A DNA stretch of 64,000 nt from Planctomycetota bacterium (GCA_015075515.1 JABTUE010000002.1:186001-250000), one strand, 5' to 3'; positions 1 through 9,048 are shown, counted from the first letter of the stretch. Numbers and translations are program-made. Notes: generated from the letters alone by a model not told the origin.

Positions 1-5
1 AGGGG

Positions 6-1733
6 TCACAAAACCCGCCGGCGCGGGCGCAGCACCGCCGCCAGCGCCGCCAGCGCCGCCAGCACGGGCCACAACCCGCTGTCGGCGCCGGTGCTGCAGC
101 CGCCGTCGTCTTCTTTCTTGTCGCCGCCCGAAGGCGGCGGGGGCGGCGGCGTCACCGGCGGCCCCACATTGAACGCGGCGCTGTTGACGGTACCGAACGC
201 GCCGCCGGTGAATGTCAGCGTGTAGCCCGTGCCCTGCAGGTTGATGCTGAGGTTGGAAAAGTTCACATAGCCGTTCACGGCCTGCACCGTCACCGTGCCG
301 CCCAGCACCGCCCCGGTGGTGCCGGTGCCGGTGGTAATCGAGGCCGTGACCAGCGCGGTGTTGTTGCTGGAATCCACGGCGCCGATCGCGTCGGTGACGG
401 CCACAATCGGCTGGGTGCCAAAGGCCACGCCGGCGTTGGGCGCGATCGGCTGGCGCCAGACCGTAAGCTGCGTGGGCGTAACCGCCGGCGCCGTGCCCGA
501 AACAAAGAAGTCGTAGGGATTGTGGAAGGTGTCGTTGTTCATGATCTGGATCGTGAACGTGAACGCGCCGCTGCCGTTGGGTTTGTACTGAACCGTGAAT
601 GTGGCCGTGCCGCCGCCCTGGGCCACCGGCGTGGTCGGCTGGGTCTGAATCGTGGCCGTGGCGTTGGTGGAGGCCGCCACCTGCACCGCGGGCGTGGCCG
701 TAAGGTTCAGGTCGCCAAAGCCGTCATTGCGGATTGTGAACGTGATTGTCTGCTGCACGCCGGCGGTCTGGCTGCCGACACCGAACGAGCCGCCGTCGGG
801 CACGGCCGTGGCGCCCTGGCTTACGCTCATGTACGGGTCTGAGCCGCCGGTGCCCGAACACACCAGCGTGTAGGTGCTTTCGTCAAAGTCGTTGCTCTGG
901 ATCGCAATGCGAAAGCTGAACGCCGTTGCCAGGTTCGGGTCAATCGTCAGCGTAAAGCTGGTCTGGTTGCCCGCGGCCACCGAAGACGCCGGCGGCGTGG
1001 TCAGCGTCACGGTGCAGTTGTTCTGGAACACCACCTGCACCAGCGGCGTGCCGGTCAGGTTCAGCGTCCCGGTGCCGGTGTTGTGAATGGCAAACACCCG
1101 CGTCTGGGGCGTGGCTGCCGGAACCTGGCCCACGTACACCAGGTTGCTGGTGCTGCTGGGGTACGAAACCGAGTTGTAGCGCAGGTCAATTTCGCAGCCG
1201 TTGTTGATTGTCACCGTGTGGATGTTGCTGGTCGGGTTGCTGGTCAGGTTCGTCACCGTGCCCGCACTGACCACCACATCGGCCGGTGCCAGCATGAACT
1301 GGAACGTGCGGCCGGCCGTCGCGCCCGCGGCCACATCCACCACCACCAGCAGGTCGTCGGCCGCGCCGATGCCGGCCGGAATCGCGCGCGAAAGCCCCGC
1401 GATCACGGCCTTGCCGGCCAGCGTGGTGGTCGTGCTGCCCAGCAGCGTGTCGCCGCCGGTGACGGTGCCGCTGTGGTCGGTGTCGGCGTACAGGTCAATG
1501 CTCGTCCAGTCGCTGGTTGCCACGGCCGTGCCGCCCAGCGTGATGCCGATCTGGTTGAGCGTGCTGGCCGGGTCGCTTGCGCCGCGATAAATGCCAAAGC
1601 GCAGCACCGGGTGGTTGGCCGTGGACGGCGCCACCGGCTGCGCCGCCGGCTGCGAGGAATTAATCAGCGTCACGGTCTGGGCACACAGCGCGCCGGCCCA
1701 CAGGCACAGCGCCAACAGCATGGCGGTTCGCAT
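6..1733 (-). CDS. Secreted choice-of-anchor-type repeat protein with C-terminal sorting tail
   Basis: Predicted exported structural or adhesion-like protein of 575 residues. An N-terminal signal peptide (residues 1-18, ending ALCA before QT) is followed by a domain resembling the secreted choice-of-anchor families. Two Ig-like repeats follow (about 185-295 and 300-412), each with the ASPM/SPD-2/Hydin-like pattern of 'F.I.N.G.G.LNLT', and then a third beta-rich domain. The C-terminus has a proline stretch, an acidic GGDKKEDDGGC segment, a hydrophobic helix (LWPVLAALAALAAVL) and a final RPRRRVL. This tripartite tail, with a Cys before the helix, looks like a MYXO-CTERM-type sorting signal, so the protein is probably anchored or processed at the surface. 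Alignment of the repeats is by eye. It is the last gene of a minus-strand run and may be co-transcribed with the upstream PDZ protein. No enzymatic motif is visible. Confidence 0.75.
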   Translation of the reverse strand: MRTAMLLALCLWAGALCAQTVTLINSSQPAAQPVAPSTANHPVLRFGIYRGASDPASTLNQIGITLGGTAVATSDWTSIDLYADTDHSGTVTGGDTLLGSTTTTLAGKAVIAGLSRAIPAGIGAADDLLVVVDVAAGATAGRTFQFMLAPADVVVSAGTVTNLTSNPTSNIHTVTINNGCEIDLRYNSVSYPSSTSNLVYVGQVPAATPQTRVFAIHNTGTGTLNLTGTPLVQVVFQNNCTVTLTTPPASSVAAGNQTSFTLTIDPNLATAFSFRIAIQSNDFDESTYTLVCSGTGGSDPYMSVSQGATAVPDGGSFGVGSQTAGVQQTITFTIRNDGFGDLNLTATPAVQVAASTNATATIQTQPTTPVAQGGGTATFTVQYKPNGSGAFTFTIQIMNNDTFHNPYDFFVSGTAPAVTPTQLTVWRQPIAPNAGVAFGTQPIVAVTDAIGAVDSSNNTALVTASITTGTGTTGAVLGGTVTVQAVNGYVNFSNLSINLQGTGYTLTFTGGAFGTVNSAAFNVGPPVTPPPPPPSGGDKKEDDGGCSTGADSGLWPVLAALAALAAVLRPRRRVL

Positions 1734-1816
1734 GGCGGGTTCCCTGCGACCGGGGGTTTGGCCGTTCTACGCGATAACGCCGCCATTGTGGCAATCGCGG
1801 CGGCCACGGAAAGGCC

Positions 1817-2860
1817 CTATTTCGCGCCGGGCCGGAACACGATCGTTTCCACTGATTCGTCGCGCTGGATATCAAACCGCAGCTCCAGCGCGTTGCGCAC
1901 CTGGCGTGAGGCCAGATCCAGGTCCGCAATCCGGATAATCGCGTCGTCGTTCAGGTTCAGAATGATGTCGCCTTTGCGCAGATAGGCCGCCAGCACGCTG
2001 CCCGAGCGCAGGTTTTTGATCTGCAACCCGAACGGAATGCGCGTGTCGGCTTCCAGCGCCGTGGCGAACACGAAATCGGTGGTGAAGATGTCGTTCAGGC
2101 GGATCAGCAGGTCTTCGTATTCGCGCCGGGTCAGTTCAACGTGTGTCTCCAGCGGCAGGTCGTCAATCGTGCGGGCCTCGCCGGGTTCGGTTTCAGCCGC
2201 GGGCTTGCGTTCGGGCTCGGGCCGGTCGGGCTCCAGGCGCGGGTCGCGGGCGGGGCGGGTCTGGCCGGGGGCCAGATCGGGAATCAGCGGCCCCGGCCGG
2301 GGCGGAATCATGGTGGTGCCCGCCGGCGCGGGGCGGTCCCACTGGTCGGATGCCGTGGCGCCCTCAATGCCGAAAAACTTCTGCTGGCCGCCGGTCTCAA
2401 GCACCACGCCCGAGGGCTGGATCTCCACCACGCGGATCGCCCCGCCGGCGAAGCTTTCGCCCACGCGGAACACGGCCTGTACCGGCGGCTTGCCGGGCGC
2501 GGTGATGGTGACACTGCGACTGCGCACGTCGGGGTAATACGTCACGCGCGTGACTTCAAAGATCGCATTGCCGAACACCACGGTGTCCAGCTTGCGGCCC
2601 GACGGCGTGACCAGCGAGGCCGGATCAAGCGCCCCGGCGTCGGCCACGGGCTGGGGCGTATCAGCGGCCTGGCCGCCGAAGTTGACCGTGGGCCATTCGA
2701 TTTTCGGGCCCAGCAGCACAAGCAGCAACACCAGCACGCCGACGTTCAGCGTGATCAGCAGGATCGGCACCAGCTTGCTGCGCGGCGCGGCCTGCACGAC
2801 GGTGACGGGCGCAACGGGCGCCGGCTTGGGTGCCAGGTCGGAATCGTCCAGAAACGCCAT
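1817..2860 (-). CDS. GspC/PilP-like membrane-anchored PDZ protein
   Basis: 347-residue single-pass inner-membrane protein. A short cytoplasmic Pro/Ala segment is followed by a transmembrane helix (about 30-52). A periplasmic region (about 90-175) carries the GspC/PilP-like pattern 'RVGESFAGGAIRVVEIQPSG', with a later VVLETGGQQKFF strand. After a charged, proline-rich linker (about 185-235) comes a C-terminal PDZ-like domain (about 255-345; FGLQIKNLRSGS, KGDIILNLND). This is the domain order of type II secretion GspC, which links the inner-membrane platform to the secretin. No other gsp genes are in the window, so it could be a dispersed T2SS/T4P component or a generic PDZ scaffold. The start is the ATG preceded by AGGGGCT. 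Confidence 0.7.
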   Translation of the reverse strand: MAFLDDSDLAPKPAPVAPVTVVQAAPRSKLVPILLITLNVGVLVLLLVLLGPKIEWPTVNFGGQAADTPQPVADAGALDPASLVTPSGRKLDTVVFGNAIFEVTRVTYYPDVRSRSVTITAPGKPPVQAVFRVGESFAGGAIRVVEIQPSGVVLETGGQQKFFGIEGATASDQWDRPAPAGTTMIPPRPGPLIPDLAPGQTRPARDPRLEPDRPEPERKPAAETEPGEARTIDDLPLETHVELTRREYEDLLIRLNDIFTTDFVFATALEADTRIPFGLQIKNLRSGSVLAAYLRKGDIILNLNDDAIIRIADLDLASRQVRNALELRFDIQRDESVETIVFRPGAK

Positions 2861-2919
2861 AAGAGCCCCTTTGAGGCCTGTTTAACGAAGGAAGGCCCGT
2901 TTCGCCGGAGAAAAGTGGC

Positions 2920-4572
2920 TCAGGGCACGTTCAGCTTGACGTTCGCGGTCGGGGTGTCAGCGGTAAGCTCGACTGTCGTGCTGGCGGGTTTGCCTTCAGG
3001 CACGACCGCGACAGCCACAACATACTTTCGAAACGGCAATCCCCTAAACTCCAGCTTTGCATCCTCCACATCCCGAGTCTGGAGAACGCTTCCTCCCGGC
3101 TGAAACAAGTACAACCGGTAACGCTGCCCCTGCTTGACGCCATCAACGGCAACGAAAATCACGCCGACGGCCGGCACAAGGCTGACCTGCCCAAGGTTCA
3201 ATTCGGAGCCGGGTCGTACTTCGACGAGACGACGGATCGGTTCGTAACCCTCCGCTTCGATCATAACTTCGTAGGCTCCCGCCGGAGCCGAACGCAGAAC
3301 CACCGCGCCGTCATCGCCACCCAGAGCCATGGCCGTGTCCGCCAGCTCCCCGCGACCAAAGTGCGCGCGATGGCGCCAGTTGAGATAGGCATGTGTGTTC
3401 AGTGTGATCGCTGCGCCGCCGATCATTGCGCCACTCTCGTCTGCCACCAAAACCCGGATGGAACCTGACGCGGCCGACGGCGGGGCAAAAAGTATGCGGG
3501 TATCCTCGCGATCAATCGCAACGTCAGGGAACACATGTGCATAATCCTGCCCGACCAGAAACACCCGCCATGTTCCAAAGGGCAACAGCGTGGTTCGGTA
3601 CGCCGCCCCGGCGTTGACGGAACCAGCGTCACAGACGCTGCCTTGCTGATCTACGACAACCACCCGAAGAGATGTTGGTGTCGCAACCCGCGCGGCATCA
3701 ACAACGATGGAGCCGGCTTTTCTGTCCGACCGACCGACAACACATCGCAGCAGGCCGCCGCGCGGAAACCGATCAGCCTCAAATGTCGCGTCAACGGAAT
3801 CAAGATAACCCGGACGCCTGCCCGTGCAGTAAAGCGAGATTACCGTCGCCCGCAGCGGCACGGCAAAAACACCCAGGTCCCTTATGCTGCCGGCAACCAC
3901 ACCGTCATAGAGCACCTCAATCCACTTTCCGGAACGCAACCCCGACACAAACACCTTGCCTTCAAACGGAGCGCCGTCCTCAAACGTAACGTCAATCGCA
4001 AACGGAGCGCCTTCTGCTACGGCCAGAACGTGGGTTGCGGCGGCCGCTGCCTGCGGAACAACCGTGCGGAAAACACCGCCACCTTCCCATGTGAAGCCGG
4101 GCGATTCAATGCGCAGCACAATCGCATACCACCGCGGAACCACCATCCGAACCGTTCCGGCTTCATCCGTTTTCAGACTGGCCGTCGCGGCCATGGGCAA
4201 ATCCGACGCGGTCCAACCATGGGGTTCACCGGCATGCAACAAGGCTCTGTCCACAACGCCGGCCTTCAGGTGCAATCCCCCGCACGCAACCCCGTTCTGG
4301 CGCAACACAACGTCAACTGTCGTGTGCGGAACCTGTCGTTCCGGATCGCCCGCGTTGGCCAGCGGCCCGGATGCCGGCAACGGGGTGGAGGGCTCAGCGG
4401 CATTCGATGCAACAGCAAGCCCGGCATTATCCAATACGCCGTCTTCGCCTGCGGGGCCGGGGATCGCCCGCCGCCATTTGCCGTCATCCGCCACAAGCAA
4501 GAACATGCCAACGCCGCCTAACAGAAGGCCCAGCGCGGCACAAACATGGCTGAGGCGAATCTTGCGCAACAT
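2920..4572 (-). CDS. Membrane-anchored protein with carboxypeptidase-regulatory-like domains
   Basis: About 550 residues, function not recognised. An N-terminal hydrophobic anchor or signal (about residues 8-27) is followed by a beta-rich extracytoplasmic region. The clearest domain, about residues 370-470, has the carboxypeptidase regulatory-like/transthyretin pattern (GSIRVLVADESGAMIGGA ... APAGAYEVMIEAEGYEP); a similar beta-domain seems to end the protein. Such domains usually mediate binding at the cell surface. The ATG at 4572 was chosen; an in-frame GTG three codons upstream is also possible. It starts 14 bases after the stop of the next upstream gene, so the two are probably co-transcribed. 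Base composition is visibly lower in GC than in its neighbours, a possible sign of separate ancestry. Confidence 0.6.
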   Translation of the reverse strand: MLRKIRLSHVCAALGLLLGGVGMFLLVADDGKWRRAIPGPAGEDGVLDNAGLAVASNAAEPSTPLPASGPLANAGDPERQVPHTTVDVVLRQNGVACGGLHLKAGVVDRALLHAGEPHGWTASDLPMAATASLKTDEAGTVRMVVPRWYAIVLRIESPGFTWEGGGVFRTVVPQAAAAATHVLAVAEGAPFAIDVTFEDGAPFEGKVFVSGLRSGKWIEVLYDGVVAGSIRDLGVFAVPLRATVISLYCTGRRPGYLDSVDATFEADRFPRGGLLRCVVGRSDRKAGSIVVDAARVATPTSLRVVVVDQQGSVCDAGSVNAGAAYRTTLLPFGTWRVFLVGQDYAHVFPDVAIDREDTRILFAPPSAASGSIRVLVADESGAMIGGAAITLNTHAYLNWRHRAHFGRGELADTAMALGGDDGAVVLRSAPAGAYEVMIEAEGYEPIRRLVEVRPGSELNLGQVSLVPAVGVIFVAVDGVKQGQRYRLYLFQPGGSVLQTRDVEDAKLEFRGLPFRKYVVAVAVVPEGKPASTTVELTADTPTANVKLNVP

Positions 4573-4586
4573 GGCTGCCACGTATC

Positions 4587-5372
4587 CTACTCATAATCAC
4601 GCAGGTTCCAGCTCTTGATCAGCACGGGCTCAAGGTTCCCTTCCGCCCCTTCCCACGCCGCAAGAGTGATCTCCTGGAATGTCTCGTACCCGACCGCGTA
4701 CTCCAGGTACCACTTTCTTGTGGACTCGGCCCAGGTTTCTGAATGGCCGTCATACCGAACCCGGACTATCTTCTTATTCACCCTGCGGTCGAGAATCGCG
4801 ATCGTGTCCTGGCGCTCGTCCTGCCCCTGCGAAGGAATCACCGGGATGTTTGTGGACGGGTTTTGCGCTCTGACCCGGGCGTTCATCGTCCCTGCCACGT
4901 CGCCGGAAACCTCTGCTTCGGCCCATGCACTAAGCCGCCAGTAGGTCGCAATGTTCTGCTGGTCTCCGTGATATGCGTAGCTGGCGGAGGCATGGGCCAC
5001 CACCGTTACGATCCAAAACGCATCGTGTTCGCTGGCAATGGTTCCAACTACTTCGGCGCCGTCTATTGCCCAGCCATCACCGTAGTCCCACCGATAAGGC
5101 GAGCCGGGCAGCCAGTACCGGTTTGACCGGCCCATGGCAACATACGCGGAAGTGGTGCATCCCAACCCAGAATCATAGAACGCCCGCCCGAAGCGCGGGC
5201 TGGTTGTTGAGCTTCCGTACCAGTCAATAATCTCAATCCGCGAGCTTCCCGCCAAAGCAAACGACCCCGGCAGGCACAGGGCAGCCGAGGTCAGCACGAA
5301 CAAAACCGCAGTGTGAACCACTGCCTTCAGCCAGCCAAACTTTTTTCCACGTCTGCGCCCCTTTGGTATCAA
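4587..5372 (-). CDS. Orphan secreted protein
   Basis: 261 residues, no family recognised. A basic n-region (RRRGKK) and a hydrophobic stretch ending in SFALA suggest a Sec signal peptide with cleavage near residue 41. The mature part is rich in Tyr, Trp and Ser. The start drawn is TTG at 5372, because it gives a complete positively charged signal peptide; no convincing ribosome-binding site is visible, so a GTG further in is possible. It is followed closely by the carboxypeptidase-regulatory-like protein and shares its lower GC content. The two may act together at the cell surface, but this rests only on adjacency. Confidence 0.5.
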   Translation of the reverse strand: MIPKGRRRGKKFGWLKAVVHTAVLFVLTSAALCLPGSFALAGSSRIEIIDWYGSSTTSPRFGRAFYDSGLGCTTSAYVAMGRSNRYWLPGSPYRWDYGDGWAIDGAEVVGTIASEHDAFWIVTVVAHASASYAYHGDQQNIATYWRLSAWAEAEVSGDVAGTMNARVRAQNPSTNIPVIPSQGQDERQDTIAILDRRVNKKIVRVRYDGHSETWAESTRKWYLEYAVGYETFQEITLAAWEGAEGNLEPVLIKSWNLRDYE

Positions 5373-5430
5373 TTTTTCGACATGTGCTACTTCTACATCA
5401 GTTCCGTTCCATGTCCACCACCGCCAGACC

Positions 5431-6393
5431 CTACGCCCTGCTTCCGCGCACGATCAGCCACACCAGTGTCGGTGCGCCCAGTGCCGCCGTGATCACGCCT
5501 ACGGGCAGCTCGCGGCCGGGCAGGATCAGGCGGCCGCCCAAATCGCAGGCCGCCAGAAACCCCGCGCCCGTCACCAGCGACATCGGCAGCATCACGCGCC
5601 GGTTCGGCCCCAGTGCCAGCCTCACAATGTGCGGCACCACCAGCCCCACAAAGGCAATCGGTCCGCACACCGCCACGCAGGCCGCCACGCCCAGCGCCCC
5701 CATGCCCAGCGTCAGCGCGCGCACGCGCGGCACGTCTACGCCCTGGCTGAAGGCCCGTTGTTCGCCGCCCAGCAGGGCGTTCAGCGCGCGGGTTTGCAGC
5801 AGCAAGAACGCGCACACCGGCACCGCAAACGGCAGCAGCATCAGCAGATCGCGATAGCCCACCTGCGGCAGATGCCCCAGCGACCACAGCACGGCCGTCT
5901 GCAACGCGGCCTGATCGGCCGTGTATTGCAAGCCCGTGGCCAGCGCGCCCGCGGCCAGTGAAACCGCCACGCCCGCCAGCAGCACGTCGTTGACCCGCGC
6001 CCGCCCCGAAGCCGCCACGGCCGCAATCGGCAGGCTGACCACCAGCGCGCCCGCAAAGGCCGCCAGCGCCGTCAGCGGCAGAGAAACACCGGCCGCATAG
6101 CCGCCCAAACCCAGCGCCGGGCCCAGCACCAGCGCCATCAGCGCGCCCAGTGTCGCGCCCGCCGTGGTGCCCACGGTGCTGGGCGCGGCCAGCGGGTTGG
6201 CGAAAATGGTCTGAAAGCACGCGCCCACCAGCGACAGCACGCCCCCCACCACCACGGCCATCAGCACGCGCGGGATGCGAAGCTCGACCAGCACCCAGTG
6301 TCCCAGTTCGCCGTCGGGCAAACCACCGGCCCAGGGCGAGGCCACAATCACGGCCGCCGAAAGCACGCACAGCATCGCGACGCGGGCCTTCAT
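5431..6393 (-). CDS. btuC: FecCD/BtuC-family ABC permease (cobalamin uptake)
   Basis: 320-residue polytopic permease of the FecCD/BtuC family, whose dimer forms the channel for vitamin B12 or ferric siderophores. Family features seen are 'LRIPRVLMAVVVGGVLSLVGACFQTIFANPLA' in pieces near residues 33-67, APSTVGTTAGA, and the C-terminal GPIAFVGLVVPHIVR. About nine to ten membrane helices are evident and the length is normal. The ATG overlaps the stop of the ATPase gene by 4 bases (ATGA), implying translational coupling in a btuF-btuD-btuC operon. The cobalamin riboswitch upstream of the operon identifies B12 or another corrinoid as the likely substrate rather than iron. Confidence 0.85.
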   Translation of the reverse strand: MKARVAMLCVLSAAVIVASPWAGGLPDGELGHWVLVELRIPRVLMAVVVGGVLSLVGACFQTIFANPLAAPSTVGTTAGATLGALMALVLGPALGLGGYAAGVSLPLTALAAFAGALVVSLPIAAVAASGRARVNDVLLAGVAVSLAAGALATGLQYTADQAALQTAVLWSLGHLPQVGYRDLLMLLPFAVPVCAFLLLQTRALNALLGGEQRAFSQGVDVPRVRALTLGMGALGVAACVAVCGPIAFVGLVVPHIVRLALGPNRRVMLPMSLVTGAGFLAACDLGGRLILPGRELPVGVITAALGAPTLVWLIVRGSRA

Positions 6394-7163
6394 GGACCCA
6401 CCCCGGAAATATCTTCGGCCAGAATCACGCCGTCACGCGCGCTGACCCGCACGCCGAACAATTCCGCCACACGGTCGGGCAGCGCGGCGGCGGCCATGGT
6501 CGTGTCAAAGGCCACGCGGCCGTCGGCCAGCCCGGCAACGCGCATCCGCGCGCAGTCGCCGGCATGACGCAGCAGGTTCAGGTCGTGGGTCACGCACAGC
6601 ACCGCGCGGCCTTCACGCCACAGTTCGCCAATCAGCCTGTAAGTCGCGATCTGCTGGGCCGGGTCCAGGTGGTTGGCCGGTTCATCCAGCATCAAAAGCG
6701 GCGCCTGCTGGGCGATCATGGCCGCCAGCGCCACCCGCTGCTGTTCGCCGCCGGAAAGCTGGGTCACGGGCCGCGCCGCAAGCGCCCCGGCCCGCACCCG
6801 CGCCAAAGCAGCCTGCGCGGCCTCGCGGCTGGTTGCACGACTTTCGTTGAACCGAAAGCGCGCGGCCTCGACCAGTTCCAGCGCGCTGACGGCCTCGATC
6901 ACCGCGCCGGTCTGGGGCAGCCAGGCCGCGCGGGCGGCGCGTTCGCGGCCACTGAGCGCGCGGGGGTCGTCGCCAGCCAAATGCACTTTGCCCGAAGCGG
7001 GCTTGACCATGCCCAGCGCGGCACGGATCAGCGTGGTCTTGCCCGCGCCGTTGGGGCCAATCAATGCAAGAAACTCGCCCGGCGCCAGCGAAAGCGAAAC
7101 GCCGTCCAGCAGCGCGCGCCCCCGGGCCGTCACAGTCACTGCCGTCAGGTTCAGCGCGGTCAT
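6390..7163 (-). CDS. btuD: Cobalamin ABC transporter ATPase
   Basis: 257-residue ABC ATPase that powers substrate import with the adjacent permease. It shows Walker A (GPNGAGKTT, about residues 37-45), a Q-loop region (WLPQTGAV), signature LSGGEQQRV and Walker B LLMLDEPANHLD, followed by the switch His in VTHDLN. All catalytic elements are intact. It overlaps the solute-binding-protein gene by 4 bases at its start and the permease gene by 4 bases at its end, so the three are translationally coupled. It belongs to the FepC/BtuD subfamily, and the riboswitch decides for B12. Confidence 0.87.
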   Translation of the reverse strand: MTALNLTAVTVTARGRALLDGVSLSLAPGEFLALIGPNGAGKTTLIRAALGMVKPASGKVHLAGDDPRALSGRERAARAAWLPQTGAVIEAVSALELVEAARFRFNESRATSREAAQAALARVRAGALAARPVTQLSGGEQQRVALAAMIAQQAPLLMLDEPANHLDPAQQIATYRLIGELWREGRAVLCVTHDLNLLRHAGDCARMRVAGLADGRVAFDTTMAAAALPDRVAELFGVRVSARDGVILAEDISGVGP

Positions 7164-8044
7164 GGGCTCATCCGCTTCACTTCGGCGCGCAGAATTTCCA
7201 CCAGTCGCACAATGCCGCGCCCGGCCGGGTACAACTGCCTGCCGTTGAGAACCACAATGCGGCCTTCGCGCGCCGCGCGCAGCACCGCCAGTTCGCGCCA
7301 GTCGGCAAGCAGCCGGGCACGGTCGCCTTCGGTCAGCGTGTCCGACGAATGCAGCACAATCACCATGTCCGGGTCGAGTTCCATCACGCGCTCGAGGCTC
7401 AACTGCGGCGCGCCGGTCACGTCTTCAGCCACGGCGTTGCGCGCGCCCGCGGCGTGCAGCACCGCGCCATGCAGCGAGTTGCGCCGCAGAAACCACACCG
7501 AATCCATGTTGCCGGGCTGGTGCGGCAGGGCCAGCAGCACGCGTGGCCCGGTCTGCGGCCCGGTCTGTGGCAGCGCAGCCGCGATTTCGTCGGCAATGGC
7601 GTTGGCCGCGGACTCGCGCCCCGTCAGGCGGCCCAGCTCGCGGGTGCCGGCCACGACATCGTCGCGCGACAGCCAGGGCAGAAACTCGGCGCGGCCAAGC
7701 CCGTTCAGCTTGTCGCGCGCGGCGTTCACCGAGGCCTCGCCGACAATCAGCGTGGGTTGCAGCCGGGCAATCGCCTCGACATTGGGGTGCAGTGTGGTGC
7801 CGCAGGGCGGCAGTTCACGCGCCGCGGGCGGTTCGCGGCAGTAATCGCTGCGACCGACGACAAACTCGCCGGCGCCGATTTCGAACAGCGTCTCGGTGAT
7901 CGGCGGAATCAGGCTGACAATCCGCGGCGCCGGCGCGTTGGCCGGCGGCGCGGCCGTGTCGCCGGCCAGAAATGCCGCCAGCCACGCGCACACGGCGGCC
8001 AGCACGGCCACAACCAGCACAAGCAGCAAGGGTCTGCGTGACAT
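7160..8044 (-). CDS. btuF: Cobalamin ABC transporter substrate-binding protein
   Basis: 294-residue BtuF/TroA-fold substrate-binding protein that delivers corrinoid to the permease. An N-terminal hydrophobic segment (MSRRPLLLVLVV..., about residues 5-29) acts as signal peptide or membrane anchor; no clear lipobox is seen. The family pattern RIVSLIPPITETLFEIGAG and the C-terminal PAGRGIVRLVEIL are present. The ATG at 8044 is preferred over an upstream in-frame TTG at 8110 because the latter lies inside the riboswitch. First gene of the operon. A 9-bp hairpin lies 16 bases upstream of the ATG and could be part of the riboswitch expression platform. Confidence 0.82.
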   Translation of the reverse strand: MSRRPLLLVLVVAVLAAVCAWLAAFLAGDTAAPPANAPAPRIVSLIPPITETLFEIGAGEFVVGRSDYCREPPAARELPPCGTTLHPNVEAIARLQPTLIVGEASVNAARDKLNGLGRAEFLPWLSRDDVVAGTRELGRLTGRESAANAIADEIAAALPQTGPQTGPRVLLALPHQPGNMDSVWFLRRNSLHGAVLHAAGARNAVAEDVTGAPQLSLERVMELDPDMVIVLHSSDTLTEGDRARLLADWRELAVLRAAREGRIVVLNGRQLYPAGRGIVRLVEILRAEVKRMSP

Positions 8045-8059
8045 GCGCGCCAACTGTGC

Positions 8060-8083
8060 GGCGCGCAAACGGCCTTGCGCGCC
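8060..8083 (-). promoter_or_regulatory. Hairpin between riboswitch and btuF start
   Basis: Perfect 9-bp inverted repeat (GGCGCGCAA / TTGCGCGCC) with a 6-base loop, lying between the aptamer core and the btuF ATG. It has no T-tract, so regulation of translation or of anti-terminator pairing is more likely than simple intrinsic termination. Its role is inferred from position. Confidence 0.5.
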
Positions 8084-8084
8084 A

Positions 8085-8205
8085 CGGGCCTCCCTCGAGC
8101 CGTGGGACAATCCTTTCAGGTCGAGGTCCGGCTCCGGAGGATTGCTCCGATACGGTGGCGGGGCCGCCCGGGGTTCGCACCCGGTTCCCTTCCTGACGCG
8201 CTGAA
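8085..8205 (-). promoter_or_regulatory. Cobalamin riboswitch
   Basis: Read on the minus strand, this leader contains the conserved cobalamin-aptamer core: GGGAACCGGGTGCGAA (8175-8190), then CCCCGGGCGGCCCCGCCAC and CGTAT, and later a B12-box-like GAGCCGGACCTCGACCTG. It sits directly upstream of a BtuFDC-type operon, the classic target. Known family behaviour is repression of B12 uptake genes when adenosylcobalamin or another cobalamin binds. The exact 5' and 3' limits are approximate, and the B12 box deviates from the textbook consensus. Confidence 0.82.
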
Positions 8206-8343
8206 TCTAGCCATTCTCCGCGCCCGCAACAGTGGGCAGCGTTATCATGCCGCCAACCGCAGAAGTACAACCTGCGTGCCGGCAAGCGCTGAACGCGGCA
8301 CCGGGTTGTTCGTTGTTAACTGTCCCCGCACCAGGAACCGCCC

Positions 8344-9048
8344 GTGAAGCTGCAACCCAGACCCCCCACCTGGCTGCCGTCGCTGCTTCACCTTGCCCAC
8401 GGCCTGGTTGCCTTCGGCGCCGGTTACCTGCTGGCCCATTCGGCGGTGCTGTACAACGCGGCCTCGCCCGGCAGCCTCGAAGCCAACGTGTACCTGGGCG
8501 CGGCCGTGGCTCTGGCGCTGTTCGAGATCGGCTATCTGGCCTATTTCATCGCCCGCCGACGCCGCCTGCGCAACCTGTGGCGCGAGGCTTCGCGGCTGGT
8601 GCGCGCCGACCAGTTCGAGGCCGCGAAGCTGCCGCTGACGGAACTGCTGACCTACAGCGAGTACCGCCTGGCGCCCCAGCCGGCGCTGTTCGCGCTGGGC
8701 GCGTGCGAGGAAGGCCTGGGCCGTCAGCGCGAGGCCCTGGTGCTGTACCGGCGCTGCGGCGATTTTGAGCCCGCGCTGCGCGCGATCGGCATGCTGCAGC
8801 TTGAGCGCGGCTTTCACGAGGGCGCGGCCGACGCCCTGCGCAAGCTGGTGGCGCGGCGCCCCGACGACCTGATTTCGGTGGTGCTGCTGGCGCTGGCGCT
8901 GGTGCGCGGCGGCCACCGCGACGCCGCCGCGCGGGCTCTCCGGCGCGCGCTGGAACTGCGCCCGAAATCGGAAATGCTGATCCAGAATCTCTCGCGCGTT
9001 GAAGCAGGTGAGGAGCCCGCGTTGAGCATTGAACGCCGGGCCAAATGA
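8344..9048 (+). CDS. Two-TM tetratricopeptide-repeat protein
   Basis: 234-residue membrane protein. Two transmembrane helices (about 10-33 and 40-62) are followed by a basic RRRRLRNLW stretch and a cytoplasmic TPR solenoid of roughly four repeats (about 75-225; e.g. AGEEPAL at the end, GACEEGLGRQREALVLYRRCG). The architecture recalls LapB/YciM-type or other membrane-anchored TPR scaffolds, but no zinc-ribbon cysteines are seen. The GTG start has an AGGAA element nine bases upstream. Divergent from the cobalamin operon and followed by two tRNA genes. Function unknown beyond protein-protein interaction. Confidence 0.7.
   Translation: MKLQPRPPTWLPSLLHLAHGLVAFGAGYLLAHSAVLYNAASPGSLEANVYLGAAVALALFEIGYLAYFIARRRRLRNLWREASRLVRADQFEAAKLPLTELLTYSEYRLAPQPALFALGACEEGLGRQREALVLYRRCGDFEPALRAIGMLQLERGFHEGAADALRKLVARRPDDLISVVLLALALVRGGHRDAAARALRRALELRPKSEMLIQNLSRVEAGEEPALSIERRAK

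Noticed and set aside
8264..8281. Minus-strand GGCACGCAGGTTGT upstream of the cobalamin riboswitch resembles a sigma-54 promoter.
   Set aside because: Deviates at both the -24 (CGG for TGG) and the -12 (TTGT for TTGC) elements; a chance match is likely in GC-rich DNA.
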